Source: Certhia americana
Taxonomy: Eukaryota > Chordata > Aves > Passeriformes > Certhiidae
Direction of reading: 5' to 3'
DNA length: 64,000 bases
Assembly (NCBI GenBank): GCA_018697195.1
Contig: CM031864.1
Coordinates: 27,190,944-27,254,943, forward strand
Positions within the stretch are counted from its first letter, which is position 1. The number at the start of each line of letters is the position of its first letter. A program made the position numbers and the translations under genes. Under the pieces are notes generated by a model that saw only the letters and a list, made by a program, of their open reading frames with translations, searched no databases and was not told where the DNA came from. This document shows positions 63,162 through 64,000 of this stretch, piece after piece.

Positions 63162-63883
63162 TGTCTTGGTTTGGAAAGACAGGGGTGTCTGCTAGGAACC
63201 AAAAAAAAAATGGAAACTTCCCTTGGGGTTTGTTATAATTCCAAAATTGAAGGGGAGGTCTCAGGCAACGATAAAGAGGGTAGGAATAACAGTTCTTTAC
63301 TAGTTAGTCTAACAAGGTAAATTAACAATAATAACTACAATATTGACAACAAACAGAACTAGAGAAGAAAAAGGGAAAAACAACAACCCAGTTGCAGTTT
63401 TTCCTCTGGTAACCCCTCACCCCCCTCAGTACCGTCACAAGCTAATACAGCTAGCAGCAGCTCTGGGAGGATGAGATGATTCCGAGGGTTCACAGTGGCT
63501 GGAGCTGTTGGAAAAGTGTCCCGGCTGGCAGGGGCTGTAGAAAACACAGCGTGGGGAGACTTCGAGCAAAACTGAAGAAACCGTGGGTGCCAGGCAGGGA
63601 GGAAACGGGTTCCCAAAATCCCGGGGGACACACGAAGAGACGGTGGTCCGACGGAGTTCCAGGTGAAGGAATGGTGAGAGCTCTCTGCCTCGATGAGATG
63701 AGCAGCCCTGGCAGTTCCCCCGGAGCAGAAAAATTGCCCCGAGCAAAGTGAAATCAATGTCTCTGGGTAGCTGCTTCTTTTGTTTGGCCCTAAGCACCCA
63801 TAAGTACCTAAAAGCACCCAGCCATTAGCTTCTTAGCAACTTCTGGGAAAAAATTCTGTAAGAAATCAACCCAACCCCCAACA
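63162..63883 (-). mobile_element. Solo LTR, ERVL-type, 5-bp TSD GTTAG
   Basis: This 722-bp element runs from TGTCTTGGTTTGG to CCCCCAACA with GTTAG on both sides (63157-63161 and 63884-63888). Read on the minus strand, AGTAAAGAACTGTTATTCCT and the following GCCTGAGA block match the right part of the LTR at 17996-18755, which sets its orientation. Its U3 differs from that copy. It is in the same orientation as BRINP3 and could supply a sense-strand poly-A signal, although the canonical AATAAA is AGTAAA here. Confidence 0.85.
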
Positions 63884-64000
63884 GTTAGCCATGCCCCTGG
63901 GTCTTTGGATGCTGTCCCTTGGACTGTGTGGCCCCTGTATTTGTTATTTTACCATCATTAAAGTTCTATTTTCGGGCACTCCATTGTACCCATCCCTATA

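Larger units (their letters stand above)
56621..64000 (-). other. BRINP3 intron, right part (continues past the window)
   Basis: This is the intron upstream of the exon at 56620. It is at least 7.4 kb long, because the preceding coding exon is not found before base 64000. It contains the candidate cassette exon at 56863-56916, an LTR fragment near 57695-57993 and the solo LTR at 63162-63883. The stretch 57994-63161 shows nothing I can name beyond an imperfect local duplication near 57995-58140. Confidence 0.8.

Noticed and set aside
57690..64000. The upstream BRINP3 coding exon with the signal peptide
   Set aside because: No minus-strand sequence here reads like the expected N-terminal part. 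The exon must lie beyond the window.

Overview
The window is vertebrate nuclear DNA, AT-rich and with long introns. It is almost certainly from a bird and probably a songbird. CR1 LINE fragments with the usual avian 3' end (ATTCTATGATTCT-like) occur about every 4-5 kb, mostly 5'-truncated. There are several solo LTRs of endogenous retroviruses, and I see no Alu- or L1-like sequence.

One host gene fills the window. It lies on the minus strand and is BRINP3 (BMP/retinoic-acid-inducible neural-specific protein 3, formerly FAM5C). Five consecutive coding exons are present, in transcript order 56620-56430, 45794-45604, 26405-26300, 23086-22850 and 2721-2499. All have GT/AG splice sites and their reading phases join exactly. 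Together they encode the core of the protein: the MACPF-domain region, a cysteine-rich segment and the start of the C-terminal half. The signal-peptide exon lies beyond base 64000 and the large last exon lies before base 1, so no promoter, start codon or stop codon of the gene is in view. Introns measured here are 10.6, 19.2, 3.2 and 20.1 kb.

Within the introns I delimited five solo LTRs by target-site duplications: 17996-18755 (GCCAC), 31172-31664 (CTTG), 41320-41993 (GGTTTT), 43811-44400 (AGGGG) and 63162-63883 (GTTAG). A sixth, 23652-24337, has a near-perfect duplication, and there are three less certain copies. Most LTRs point against the host gene.

The most unusual region is 33.0-35.24 kb. 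There a retroviral gag-matrix-like relic, a GC-rich stretch, an intronless YBX1-like cold-shock-domain open frame, a polypurine tract and an LTR end follow one another on the plus strand. This looks like a truncated retroelement carrying a copy of a cellular Y-box mRNA. A second point of interest is a possible unannotated 54-nt in-frame cassette exon of BRINP3 at 56863-56916. The remaining sequence is intronic, with simple repeats, one perfect hairpin and no recognisable RNA genes or CRISPR.
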